Source: Halomonas socia
GTDB lineage: Bacteria > Pseudomonadota > Gammaproteobacteria > Pseudomonadales > Halomonadaceae
DNA: 64,000 nucleotides
NCBI RefSeq assembly: GCF_010977575.1
Contig: NZ_CP048812.1
Span: 806,001 to 870,000, forward strand
Direction of reading: 5' to 3'
Below are positions 26,952 to 37,607 of the stretch, one piece after another. How positions within the stretch are numbered: the first letter of the stretch is position 1; every line of letters starts with the position of its first letter. The notes under the pieces were generated by a model. It was not told the origin of the DNA and searched no databases. It saw nothing but the letters and a program-made list of their open reading frames with translations. A program made the translations under genes and the position numbers.

Positions 26952-27731
26952 TTAACGGCCCTTCACCGCAGGCATCGCCTCGGGTGAGAGAATGCGAACG
27001 GTCTCGCTCTGCACGCCTTGCTTACGCTCGGCCAAGCGGCGGCCCTCGGCGGACTGAAGCGCGCAGTCCTGGTCAGACTCAGCGGAGAAACGTACCGCCT
27101 CCTCTTCCCAGACGGCATCCAGCGCCTCAGGGGTATGGTCCGGTTCCTCGGCCTGGACCGCCTCGCGGTGGGCCTCGGCCTGGACCTCGGAACCGATCAG
27201 GGCCAGCAGTCCACGCGGTGCCAGGGCATGATCGGCACCGCGCTCCTCGAGGCGCGCAGTGAGCAGGCCAAGGATATGGCTGATCTCGCCCAGCCAGCGG
27301 CCGATTTCTTCCTCGGAGCGAGTAGAAAGGTACTCCAGGAACACCGGCAGGTAGTCCGGCAGCTCGCGGGCATCCAGCTCGAAGCCGGCGGCGTTGTACT
27401 CGTCCATCAGGTCGACCATCGCCTGGCCACGGTCGCGAGACTCGCCGTGGACGTGCTCGAACAGCAGCAGCGAGGTCGCGCGCCCCTTGTCGAACAGGGC
27501 CACGTACTCAGACTGCAGTTCCAGCAAGTCGCCGTCATGGATGCGTTGGCACCAGTCCATCAGGGCGGTGCGCAGGGGCGCCGCGAGGCGGCGCTCCTGA
27601 TCGATGATTTCGATGAGCTCGCCGGCCGCAACCTGGAGTTCCTGGGTGGGGTAGTCGAGCAGTCGGGCCAGCACGCGCAGGCTGCGCATGCCGACGACAG
27701 GCTCGGCCATCTTCATAGCGGCCTCAGTCAT
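26952..27731 (-). CDS. narJ: Nitrate reductase molybdenum cofactor assembly chaperone NarJ
   Basis: Dedicated chaperone that binds apo-NarG during cofactor loading. 259 residues from ATG 27731 (AGGAGGTG upstream), overlapping narH by 8 bp. Family marks: [33 protein letters not shown] and [12 protein letters not shown]. Slightly longer than E. coli NarJ (236), mainly by an acidic tail. Confidence 0.95.
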   Translation of the reverse strand: MTEAAMKMAEPVVGMRSLRVLARLLDYPTQELQVAAGELIEIIDQERRLAAPLRTALMDWCQRIHDGDLLELQSEYVALFDKGRATSLLLFEHVHGESRDRGQAMVDLMDEYNAAGFELDARELPDYLPVFLEYLSTRSEEEIGRWLGEISHILGLLTARLEERGADHALAPRGLLALIGSEVQAEAHREAVQAEEPDHTPEALDAVWEEEAVRFSAESDQDCALQSAEGRRLAERKQGVQSETVRILSPEAMPAVKGR

Positions 27732-29313
27732 GATGCACCTCCTCTGCTTTCTCTTCGCGCCGCCCCCCGCTCTGCAGGTCATAGGATTCCACTGGCTTGA
27801 CCAGGGTGGTGGTCTGCGAGCGGCCGTTGAACAGACTCGGCTTGCTCTCGCCGTGGCAACCGTCGCCAAAGCTGAAGCCGCAGCCGCCACGCTCCGGGAA
27901 GGCCTCGGTCGCCATCTCGCGATGGCTGGTGGGAATCACGAAACGATCCTCGTAGTTGGCGATGGCCAGGTAGCGGTACATTTCTTCAACCTGGCTCTCG
28001 GAGAGCTCGACGTCATCAAGCACGTCGGTGTTGGCCTGCCCATCGACGTGCTTGCCACGCATATACAGGCGCATGGCCATCAGCCGCTTGAGCGCCAGTA
28101 CCACGGGAGCCTCCTCACCGGCGCTGAGCATGTTGGCCAGGTAGCGCACCGGGATGCGCAGCGACTCGATCTTGGGCATCACGCCGTCGAACTCGTCTCT
28201 CTCAAGGTCGCCCGCCTCAAAGGCGGACTGGATCGGGGAAAGCGGCGGCACGTACCAGACCATCGGCAAGGTGCGGTACTCCGGATGCAGCGGCAGCGCC
28301 AGCCCCCACTCCATGGCCATCTTGTAGACCGGTGACGCCTGGGCGGCGGCAATCACGTTGTCAGCGATACCATCCTCCTTGGCCTGAGCGATCACCTCCG
28401 GGTCGTTGGGATCCAGGAAGATCTCGCACTGGCGATGGTAGAGGTCACGCTCATCCGGGGAGCTAGCCACTTCTTCGATACGGTCGGCATCGTAGAGCAA
28501 CACGCCGAGGTAGCGGATGCGGCCCACGCAGGTCTCGGAGCAGATGGTCGGCTGCCCGGCCTCGATACGCGGATAGCAGAAGATGCACTTCTCGGACTTC
28601 CCGGTCTTCCAGTTGTAGTAGATCTTCTTGTAGGGGCAGCCGGAGATGCACATCCGCCAGCCGCGGCACTTGTCCTGGTCGATCAGGACGATGCCGTCCT
28701 CCTCGCGCTTGTAGATCGCGCCGGATGGGCAGCTCGCCACGCAGGTGGGGTTGAGGCAGTGCTCGCACAGGCGCGGCAGGTACATCATGAAGGTGTTCTC
28801 GAACTGGCCGTAGATATCGGCCTGCACCTTCTCGAAGTTGGCGTCGCGACGGCGCTTGGCGAACTCGGTGCCAAGGATCTCCTCCCAGTTCGGGCCCCAT
28901 TCGATCTTCTGCATGCGCTCGCCGGAAATCAGCGAACGCGGACGCGCCACCGGCTGATGCTTGCCGATCTTGGCGGTGTGCAGGTGCTGGTAGTCGAAGG
29001 TGAACGGCTCATAGTAGTCGTCGATCTCCGGCAGGTCGGGGTTGGCGAAGATGTTCGCCAGCACCCGCCACTTGCCACCAATGCGCGGCTCGATCTTGCC
29101 ATCCTTGCGGCGCATCCAGCCGCCCTTCCACTTTTTCTGGTTCTCCCACTCCTTGGGATAGCCGATACCCGGCTTGGTCTCGACGTTGTTGAACCAGGCG
29201 TACTCGACGCCTTCACGGCTGGTCCAGACGTTCTTGCAGGTCACCGAACACGTATGGCAACCGATGCATTTGTCGAGGTTGAGAACCATGCCTACCTGGG
29301 AACGAATCTTCAT
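27724..29313 (-). CDS. narH: Respiratory nitrate reductase beta subunit NarH
   Basis: Iron-sulfur electron-transfer subunit. 529 residues, normal length. First cluster motif CIGCHTCSVTC (Cys16, 19, 22, 26); later motifs CEHCLNPTCVASCP, then CRGWRMCISGCP in which Trp replaces one Cys, as expected for the [3Fe-4S] centre, and KCIFCYPRIEAGQPTIC. Frame intact. ATG overlaps the narG stop by 4 bp. Confidence 0.97.
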   Translation of the reverse strand: MKIRSQVGMVLNLDKCIGCHTCSVTCKNVWTSREGVEYAWFNNVETKPGIGYPKEWENQKKWKGGWMRRKDGKIEPRIGGKWRVLANIFANPDLPEIDDYYEPFTFDYQHLHTAKIGKHQPVARPRSLISGERMQKIEWGPNWEEILGTEFAKRRRDANFEKVQADIYGQFENTFMMYLPRLCEHCLNPTCVASCPSGAIYKREEDGIVLIDQDKCRGWRMCISGCPYKKIYYNWKTGKSEKCIFCYPRIEAGQPTICSETCVGRIRYLGVLLYDADRIEEVASSPDERDLYHRQCEIFLDPNDPEVIAQAKEDGIADNVIAAAQASPVYKMAMEWGLALPLHPEYRTLPMVWYVPPLSPIQSAFEAGDLERDEFDGVMPKIESLRIPVRYLANMLSAGEEAPVVLALKRLMAMRLYMRGKHVDGQANTDVLDDVELSESQVEEMYRYLAIANYEDRFVIPTSHREMATEAFPERGGCGFSFGDGCHGESKPSLFNGRSQTTTLVKPVESYDLQSGGRREEKAEEVHHD

Positions 29314-32300
29314 TTCACCGCCTCCTGCACGTAGTCATTGCCCTCTTCATCCAGCCAGTCGACGTTCTTCATCTTGCGAACCAGAACGAATTCATCGCGG
29401 TTGGAGCCGACGGTGCCGTAGTAGTTGAAGCTGTAGGAGAGCTGCGCGTAGCCGCCGATCATGTGGGTCGGCTTGGGGCATACCCGGGTCACGGAGTTGT
29501 GAATCCCCCCGCGTGTCCCGGTGATCTCCGAGCCGGGTACGTTCACGTTGCGCTCCTGGGCGTGGTACATCATCACCATGCCGTCCTTGACCCGCTGGCT
29601 GACGACCGCCCGCGCCGCGATGGCGCCGTTGGCGTTGTAGACCTCGATCCAGTCGTTGTCCTCGACCCCGATCGACGCCGCATCGGGCTCGGACAGCCAG
29701 ACCACTGGGCCGCCGCGGTTGAGGGTCAACATCATCAGGTTGTCACTGTAGGTAGAGTGAATACCCCACTTCTGGTGCGGCGTGATGAAGTTCAGCGCCT
29801 TGCTCGGGTTACCGTTGTCTTCGGGCAGCTTGAAGCCCTTGGCTGCCTTGGTATCGATTGGCGGACGATAGACCAGCAGGCTCTCGCCAAAGGCCCGCAT
29901 CCAGGCGTGATCCTGATAGAACTGCTGGCGGCCGCTCACGGTGCGCCATGGAATCATCTCGTGGACGTTGGTATAGCCCGCGTTGTAGGAAACGTGCTCG
30001 TCCTCGAGGCCGGACCAGGTCGGGCTGGAGATGATCTTGCGCGGCTGGGCGACGATGTCGCGGAAGCGGATCTTCTCCTCGTGCTTGGGCGTGGCCAGGT
30101 GGGTGTGATCGCGCCCGGTGATCTTGGAGAGCGCCCCCAGGCTTTCACCGCCACCTGGCCGTTGGTTTCCGGCGCCAGCGTCAGGATCATCTCGGCGGCA
30201 TCGACAGCGCTCTCGATCTGCGGGCGTCCCTTGTGCGGGCCGTCCTGCTTGCGGTGGTTGAGATTGCCTAGCAGCGCGACCTCACTCTCGGTGTTCCAGG
30301 CGATACCCTTGCCGCCGTTGCCGATGCTCTCCAGCAGCGGACCCACGGAGGTGAAGCGCTCATAGGTCTCGGGATAGTTGCGCTTGACCTCGATCAGTGC
30401 CGGCATGGTCTTGCCGGGGATCGGCTCGCACTCGCCCTTCTTCCAGTCCAGCACTTCAGGCTGGGCCAACTCAGCGGGGGAATCATGCTGATGCGGCAGG
30501 GTGACCAGGTCGGTCTCCTCGCCCAGATGCCCCACGCACGCCTTGGAGAACGCCTTGGCGATGCCCTTGTAGATCTCCCAGTCGCTGCGCGACTCCCACG
30601 CCGGATCGGTGGCCGCGGTCAGCGGGTGGATAAAGGGGTGCATATCCGAGGTGTTGAGGTCGTCCTTCTCGTACCAGGTGGCCGTCGGCAGCACAATGTC
30701 CGAGTAGAGACAGGTGGTGGACATGCGGAAGTCCAGCGTCACCAGCAGGTCGAGCTTGCCTTCCGGCGCCTCGTCATGCCACTTGACCTCTTCCGGCTTC
30801 TGGCCGCCGAAATCGCCCAGGTCCTTGCCCTGGATGCCATGGCGGGTACCCAGCAGGTACTTGAGCATGTACTCGTGGCCCTTGCCTGAGCTACCCAGCA
30901 GGTTGGAGCGCCAGATGAACATGTTGCGCGGGAAGTTCTGCGGAGCATCCGGGTCTTCCGAAGCGAAGCGAAGCTCTCCGCTCTTGAGTTGCTCGACGGC
31001 ATAGTCCTGGGTGGACAGCCCGGCAGCCTCGGCCTTCTTCGCCAGGCTCAGCGGGTTGGTGCCCAACTGCGGGGCGGAGGGCAGCCAGCCCATGCGCTCG
31101 GAGCGCACGTTGAAGTCGATCAGGCTGCCCGGATAGTCCTCGGCCTTTGCCAGCGGGGAGAGGATCTCCTTGATCTCGAGCTTCTCGTAGCGCCACTGGG
31201 AAGAGTGGCTGTAGAAGAACGACGTGGAGTTCATGTGGCGCGGCGGACGCTGCCAGTCGAGGCCGAAGGCCAGCGGGGTCCAGCCGGTCTGCGGCCGCAG
31301 CTTCTCCTGTCCCACGTAGTGCGCCCAGCCGCCACCGCTCTGGCCTATGCAACCGCACATGACCAGCATGTTGATCAGGCCGCGGTAGTTCATGTCCATG
31401 TGGTACCAGTGATTCATGCCGGCACCCACGATGATCATGGAGCGTCCCCGGGTCTTGTCGGCGTTGTCGGCGAACTCACGGGCGATGCGGGTGGCCTGCT
31501 CGGCGGATACGCCAGTGATCTTCTCCTGCCAGGCCGGGGTATAGGGACGAACCTGGTCGTAGGACGTTGCGCCGTCATCGTCGCCTGGACCGGTAAAGCC
31601 GCGGTCGATGCCGTAGTTGGCACACATCAGGTCGAACACGGTGACCGCCAGCATCTCGCTGCCGTCGGCCCTGCTTAACCGCTTGACGGGCAGGTTGTGG
31701 AACAACAGGTCATCGACGGCGCCCACGCCTTCGCCTTTGACATGGTCGAAGTGCTCGTGCTCGATACCACCGAAGTAGGGGAAGGCGACCCGGGCCACCT
31801 GGTCATGGTAATCGGCGAGGCTCAACAATGGCTTGATCTCGGTGCCCTCGGCGTCCAGCGGTTCGAGGTTCCACTTGCCGACTTCATCACCGCTCTCCCC
31901 CCAGCGGAAACCGATGGAGCCGCGGGGCACGACGAGCTGATCACGAGTCTCGTCCCACGCCACGGTCTTCCACTCAGGGTTGTTCGCCTGGCCGAGGCTG
32001 GCATCGAAATCGCTGGCGCGCAGTTGCCTGCCGGGGGCATAGCTGCCGTCCTCACGGGCCTCAAGCTCTACGAGGCATGGCATGTCGGTGTACTGGCGCA
32101 CATACTCGGTGAAGTACGTGCTGGGCTTCTCGAGGTGGAACTCCTTGAGGATGACGTGCCCCATGGCCATGGCCAGGGCAGCATCAGTGCCCTGCTTGGC
32201 GGAGAGCCACTCGTCGGTGAGCTTGGAGACCTCGGCATAATCCGGGGTGATCGAAACGGTCTTGGTGCCCTTGTAGCGCACCTCGGTGAAGAAGTGGGCG

Positions 32301-33091
32301 TCCGGGGTACGGGTCTGGGGCACATTGGAGCCCCAGGCGATGATGTAGCCGGAGTTGTACCAGTCGGCGGACTCGGGCACGTCGGTCTGTTCGCCCCAGG
32401 TCATCGGCGAGGCCGGCGGCAGGTCGCAGTACCAGTCATAGAAGCTCATGCAGACGCCGCCGATCAGCGACAGGTAGCGACTGCCCGCGGCGTAGCTGAC
32501 CATCGACATGGCGGGGATCGGCGAGAAGCCAATGATGCGGTCCGGGCCGTACTGCTTGGCGGTGTAGACGTTGGAGGCAGCGACCAGCTCGTTGAGCTCG
32601 TCCCAGTTGGCCCGCACGAAGCCCCCCATGCCGCGGGCGCGCTTGTACTGCTTGGTCTTGGCCGGGTCCTCGACGATCGAGGCCCAGGCGTCGACCGGAT
32701 CCTTCTCCTCCTCAAGGGCGTCGCGCCACAGCTTGAGCAGCGGCTTTCTGATCAGGGGGTACTTGAGGCGATTGGCGCTGTAGAGGTACCAGGAGTAGCT
32801 GGCACCCCGCGGGCATCCGCGCGGCTCATGGTTGGGTAGGTCAGGGCGGGTGCGCGGGTAGTCGGTCTGCTGGGTCTCCCAGGTGACCAAGCCGTTCTTG
32901 ACGTAGATCTTCCAGCTGCAGGAGCCGGTGCAGTTCACACCGTGAGTAGAACGCACGACCTTGTCATGCTGCCAGCGCTGACGATAGCTGTTCTCCCAGC
33001 CGCGCGACTCCTCGCGAGTCTCGCCATGCTCGTTGGCGAAGGGCTCGCGCGCCTTGCGGAAGAAATTCAGCCGATCAATGAAGTGACTCAT
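29310..33091 (-). CDS. narG: Respiratory nitrate reductase alpha subunit NarG (frame interrupted)
   Basis: Molybdenum catalytic subunit of the membrane-bound cytoplasmic nitrate reductase. The N-terminal 1000 or so residues are intact; His50, Cys54, Cys58 and Cys93 ligate the FS0 cluster as in E. coli. At 30134-30138 a run of five C (five G on the coding strand) needs one more base: reading then passes from NGQVAVKAWG into the second frame (to MIPWRTVSGRQQFYQDHAW and the end), giving about 1260 residues (E. coli 1247). One-base homopolymer defect, so either a true null mutation or a base-calling error. Confidence 0.92.
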
Positions 33092-33234
33092 GGTCGATCT
33101 CCAGGCTTCTTGGAAAGTAGGGCGTGACCGTCCCGGGTCACCCGGCCTGCCGTCTTGTTGAGTGCGATGGGCTTAACGTCAGGCAGGAATCTTGGAGGCA
33201 TTCTGGGCGATCAGAGGGTGGAATACTGCCTGGT

Positions 33235-33300
33235 TACCTCCATATACCGCCCCCCTACCCCCAAGGTGATAGGCCCGCCGAACCAGGGGGATATACCCCT
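33235..33300. promoter_or_regulatory. NarL-type heptamers upstream of narG
   Basis: The 212-bp gap before narG holds TACCTCC (33235-33241), further TACC runs, and TACCCCT (33294-33300), the last an exact match to the TACYYMT heptamer read by NarL/NarP. No convincing FNR box was found in this gap by eye. Confidence 0.4.
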
Positions 33301-33303
33301 CGA

Positions 33304-34583
33304 TCAGGCTGCTCCGGATTGCCCGCTGGCGTGGTCCCAGATCATTACCAGCATGCACACCACAAGTGATGCATAGAGGAACATGAAACCCGCCGTGCGG
33401 ATGCCGACCCACTCGTTGCCGAGTACGAACACCAGCGGTAGCAGGGCAGCGAACAACCCTCCCAGGGTCAGCGCCAGCCCTCCCACTAACGGCATCTCGT
33501 TACCGTGGTCGCGATGCAGCAGACGCATCAGGCTGCCCTTGCCGACCCCCATCGCCGTGCCCATCAGAGATAGCAGCAGCAGCAAGCCCCAGAGTGGCGC
33601 CTCATAGCGCACTGCGACCACGCCGTGGACGCCCTGTACCTGCATGGTGAAGGGGGGGTAGGAGAGCAGGAACAGGCAGGCTAATGTGAAGGCACTGACC
33701 CACCATCGCAGGGCGCGGAAGTCACGGCGGTCTGCCCAGGCACCACCGACTACCTGGCCGATGCCCACCGCCACAGTGAAGGGCAGTGAAGCCAGGGCAG
33801 CCTCTTTGAGGGGAAGTTGGAACTGGGCGCTGAGGTAGGCAGGTAGCCACAGTGCCAACGCCACGAAGGCGCCGAAGAAGAAGCTGTAGACCAGCGCCAG
33901 GCGCCAAAGCGCCCAGCAAGCCAGGCGGCGTAACAGCGCCTTGCCAGACAGTGAGGTTTCTTCCGGCAGGTTCGGCACGGCATCGCGGTCGTCGGCAAAC
34001 AGCCACAGCAAGGCGGACACCAGCAGCACCGGCAGCAGGTAGATCAGCGGTGCGGCTCTCCAGCCATAGGCCTGGCTGACCAGCGGCAGCAGCAAATAGC
34101 TGAGCCCGGCGCCAAGCATGCCGGCGCCATACAGCCCCAGCGCCAGCCCGGTGTGGCGCCTGGGACACTGCCCTGCCACGTAAACCAGCCCCGCTGCGAG
34201 CGAGCCGGCGCCCAGGCCAAGGCCGGCACCAGCCAGCAGAAGGTGGTGGTAGTCGCGGGAGTGGGAGAGCCCCACAGGAAGGGGCAGATTATCAACAGGC
34301 AGGCAATCATTACCCGCCGTCCGCCGAACCTCTGCGCCAGCAGGGCCGTGGGCAACGACGCCAGCGCACCGATGAACATGGGCGCGGCTAATAGCAGGGC
34401 AAAGTGTCCCTCACCGAAGCCGAGCAGCGCCTTGAGCTCCACCCCAAGCACCGCAAAGATGGTCCAACTGGCGAACACCAACGCAAAGGCCAGGGGCGAG
34501 AGCAGCACGACAACCAGGCGCCGATAGCCCCCGGTCGGGTCCTGGTCGAGCTCCTGGTCGAGTTGCTGGGCGGCTGTCATCAT
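33304..34583 (-). CDS. MFS transporter in the nar cluster (frame interrupted)
   Basis: Twelve-helix major facilitator of about 426 residues when one base is restored near 34275-34278 (IICPFL joins VGLSHSRDYHHLL). The N-terminal half (34583 to about 34280) contains FASWTIFAVLGVELKALLGFGEGHFALLLAAPMF, and the loop 2-3 motif ALLAQRFGGRRVM, which lacks the aspartate of NarK proteins. The rest includes GVGKGSLMRLLHRDHGNEMPLVGGL, similar to the second nitrate signature of NarK1-type proteins. A nitrate/nitrite porter is likely from similarity and place between narG and narX; the substrate is not certain. Confidence 0.78.
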
Positions 34584-34664
34584 GGGGTCGGGAATCGGTG
34601 TGGGCCTCGGGAAAGTCTCGGGAGCGCGCCCCTCGAGGTCAAAGGAGCATAAGAGGTATGCGCT

Positions 34665-34681
34665 CTACCCCAATGGGGTAG
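34665..34681. promoter_or_regulatory. Palindrome in the narX/MFS divergent region
   Basis: CTACCCCAATGGGGTAG is a perfect inverted repeat with 8-bp arms and a one-base centre. The TACCCCA arms resemble NarL heptamers, though the spacing is 7-1-7 instead of 7-2-7. It could control narXL, the MFS gene, or both. Confidence 0.45.
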
Positions 34682-34716
34682 TAGACTGGACCTAGGCCCA
34701 AATATCATGAGGCGCA

Positions 34717-36659
34717 ATGAAACTCCTGCGACACTCCCTGGTGGCCCGGATCATCGCTTCGCTGCTGGCCATCAGCGCCATGGCGCTGATCAGCATCGTG
34801 GTCACTATGATCGTGGCTGCCCACAGCCGCGGTGACGCCGCTGCCATCAACATGGCCGGCTCGCTGCGCATGAACACCTACCAGATCGTCAGCGCCCTGC
34901 AACGCTACGAGCAGCAACCCGGCGCCGGGGAACGCAGCCGGGTGAGCGAACTGGCCGAGCGCTTCGAGCAGCGCCTGGTCAGCGCCGAACTCACCGGCGC
35001 CATGCCCCAGGCCCAGGAACATTCGCTACAGCGCCAGCACCGGTTGATCCAGTCACGCTGGGAACAGGATCTCGCCCTCAGGTAGCTCAGGCCACCGACG
35101 GGGGAGGCGTGAATACCGACGCCCTGCGCGAGACCCTTGATGACCTGGTTGCCGAAATCGATGTCATGGTCACTCTGTTGGAGCAGAACAGTGAATCCAA
35201 GATCCAGTTGCTCAGCGTCCTGCAGATAATCTTCCTGGCGCTCATCGCCGTAGTGGTGGTGATCTCCCTCTACGATATCCGCCACAACCTGGTGATGCCG
35301 CTACGCCATCTGGTAGTGCTGGCTCGGGAAGCCGCTCACCGCAATTTCGGTCACCGCACGAAGCTCTCCGGCAACGATGAGCTGGCCCTGCTGGGACGCA
35401 CCTTCGACACCATGGCCGAGGAGCTCGGCACCAGCTATGCCGAGCTGGAGGAGCGGGTATCGCGCAAGCAGGCCGAACTGGAGCGCAGCAACCGCGCCAT
35501 GCAGGTGATGCACGATGGCAGCCGCGCCCTCTACGGCGGGGGCAATGACCTCTGTGCCAGCGCTGCGCCCATGCTGCGGCGCTTGGAGCAGTTGCTGGAG
35601 ATCGGCCCCATCCGCCTGTCCCTCAACGATCCTCATGACGACCGCCAGATTCCGATACTGGCCACCCACTCGGCACGCCGCCCCGAGTACTGTCGCGACT
35701 ATGACTGTCATGCCTGCCTGCTCGATCCCCAGCCCCTCTCCCTCCAGGAGACCGAGGCTGGCGAATGCCTGTTGCTGCCGGTCAGCGTGGGAGACTTGAT
35801 GCTCGGCACCTTGGAGGTGTGGTATCCGAAGAACATAGCGCTGCCCGATAACGTCAGGCGTCTGCTCAACGCCTTGGCCGACCAGTTGGCCACTGCGGTG
35901 TATCTGCAGCGCCGTATCGAGGAGCAGCAGCAGGTCACGCTGATGAACGAGCGCACCATCATCGCTCGGGAACTCCACGACTCCCTGGCCCAGTCGCTCT
36001 CATACCTGAAGATGCAAGTCGCAAGACTGGAGCGCATGCAGGCCAAGGGCGTGCCCCAGGCGACACAGGGGGAAGTATTTGGTGAACTTCGTACCGGGTT
36101 GGACAGCGCCTATCGCCAGCTGCGTGAGCTGCTAACCACTTTCCGTCTAAAGTTCGAGGGCCCTGGTCTAAACGGTGCCCTTCGCCAGACGGTTGCCGAA
36201 TTCAGCGAGCGGCTGGAAAGCCCCATCGCACTGGATGTCGACCTGCCGCCGCATCTGCTCAATCCCAATGAGGAGATCCACGTACTGCAGATCGTGCGTG
36301 AGTCGCTGGCCAACGTTGTCAAGCACGCCAACGCCCACAGTGCGGCCGTATCTGTCACCTTCCGTGCCGCCCAACTACATGTGGTCATCGAGGACGACGG
36401 CGTGGGCCTCGAGGACGACAGCTCGCCGCCCATGCACTACGGGCTGGTGATCATGCGTGACCGGGCCGAGACCCTCGGAGGGGAGTTGAGCCTGTGCAAC
36501 CGCCCCGAGGGCGGCACACGAGTTGCGCTGATCTTCACTCCGCAGACAGCAAGGCTCATAAGCCAGCACGTCGTGGAAACTCCGTCGCCCACCCCGACAA
36601 TCGACCCGCATGTCCACACCCCATCACCGATCACCGATTACCATGGGAACAGGGAATAA
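34717..36659 (+). CDS. narX: Nitrate/nitrite sensor histidine kinase NarX (frame interrupted)
   Basis: Membrane sensor kinase. Residues 10-34 form the first transmembrane helix; the nitrate-binding P-box follows (AAAINMAGSLRMNTYQ, about 41-56). The second helix, HAMP and a GAF-like region with a cysteine cluster (YCRDYDCHACLLD) come next. The phospho-acceptor lies in ARELHDSLAQSLSYLK, then HATPase with DDGVGL. Frame breaks between 35066 and 35086; one added base (GATCTC then CGCCCTC) joins QDL to RPQVAQATDGGG and restores about 647 residues. A C-terminal extension after GTRVALIF is extra. 6 bp before narL. Confidence 0.88.
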
Positions 36660-36665
36660 ACCAGG

Positions 36666-37331
36666 ATGACAGACAAGACCCCCGATGCCCTCGCCAGCAT
36701 CCTGATCATCGACGACCACCCGCTGCTGCGCCGCGGTGTCTCCCAGCTGCTTGAGCTGGAGGAGGACATGGTGTTAAGCGGAGAGGCTGGCGAGCCCGAA
36801 GCAGGCATCCGCCTGGCGTTGGAGCTCGATCCCGATATGGTGCTGCTCGACCTCAACATGCCCGGCATGAACGGCATCGAGACCCTGAAGCAGCTCCGCG
36901 AGAGGGGCTTTGCCGGCAGGGTCGTGATGTTCACCGTCTCCGACCAGGAAGATGACGTGGTGGCCGCCCTGCAAGCCGGTGCCGACGGCTATCTACTTAA
37001 GGACATGGATCCTGAGGAGATGATCCGTCAGCTACGCCAGGCCTCTCTGGGGCGCATGGTGATCAGCGAGAGCCTCACCGCCCTGCTCGCCGAAGCGCTG
37101 CGCAGCCAGCGCAACCAGCCCGCCGCCCCGGATATTCACAGCCTGACCCAGCGCGAGCGCGAAATACTGCGCGAGCTGGCTGGCGGCCTTTCCAACAAGA
37201 TGATCGCCCGCAAGCTGGATATCACCGAAGGCACGGTAAAGGTCCACGTCAAGCATCTGCTCAAGAAGCTCAACCTGCGCTCTCGCGTGGAGGCAGCCGT
37301 GTGGGCGGTTCAGGAAGGCATCGAACGCTAG
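36666..37331 (+). CDS. narL: Nitrate/nitrite response regulator NarL
   Basis: NarL/FixJ-type regulator of 221 residues. Receiver domain with acidic pocket Asp16-Asp17, phospho-acceptor Asp62 ([11 protein letters not shown]) and the lysine of YLLKDM. LuxR-type HTH from about 155 ([42 protein letters not shown]). Directly downstream of narX and upstream of the narK promoter region that holds a perfect NarL 7-2-7 site. Confidence 0.95.
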   Translation: MTDKTPDALASILIIDDHPLLRRGVSQLLELEEDMVLSGEAGEPEAGIRLALELDPDMVLLDLNMPGMNGIETLKQLRERGFAGRVVMFTVSDQEDDVVAALQAGADGYLLKDMDPEEMIRQLRQASLGRMVISESLTALLAEALRSQRNQPAAPDIHSLTQREREILRELAGGLSNKMIARKLDITEGTVKVHVKHLLKKLNLRSRVEAAVWAVQEGIER

Positions 37332-37449
37332 ATTCGACGGCTCTGTGTGGATACCTCCAAATATTCTCGGAGTGCCAACCAGCCCCACGCGGATCGCGAC
37401 GCCATGCAAAAAAACACTTTAATACAGTAGCTTAGCACATATCTCTCGA

Positions 37450-37465
37450 TACCTCCCTGGAGGTA
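37450..37465. promoter_or_regulatory. NarL 7-2-7 binding site upstream of narK
   Basis: TACCTCC-CT-GGAGGTA is a perfect inverted repeat of two heptamers separated by 2 bp, the arrangement bound by NarL and NarP. A single TACCTCC heptamer also lies at 37352-37358. It is centred about 94 bp upstream of the FNR-type box. Confidence 0.7.
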
Positions 37466-37544
37466 TCTCTCGCTTTACGAGCGTTTTTCCCTACGTTTCG
37501 CCCCCCTGTACACAGGCGTATCTTTCCCCTCAAAGCTCCATGTC

Positions 37545-37558
37545 TTGATATCAGTCAA
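37545..37558. promoter_or_regulatory. FNR/Dnr box upstream of narK
   Basis: TTGAT-ATCA-GTCAA matches TTGAT-N4-ATCAA at 9 of 10 positions (Dnr sites often have GTCAA). It lies 50 bp before the chosen narK ATG, with TATATC at 37589-37594 as a possible -10. Confidence 0.65.
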
Positions 37559-37607
37559 CCGGTATCTGGCACTGCGAGCACTGCGCTGTATATCAAGGGG
37601 GTACGCA

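Noticed and set aside
31697-32839. 380-codon open frame opposite narG
   Set aside because: narG is unmistakable on the other strand; the frame is a GC artefact.
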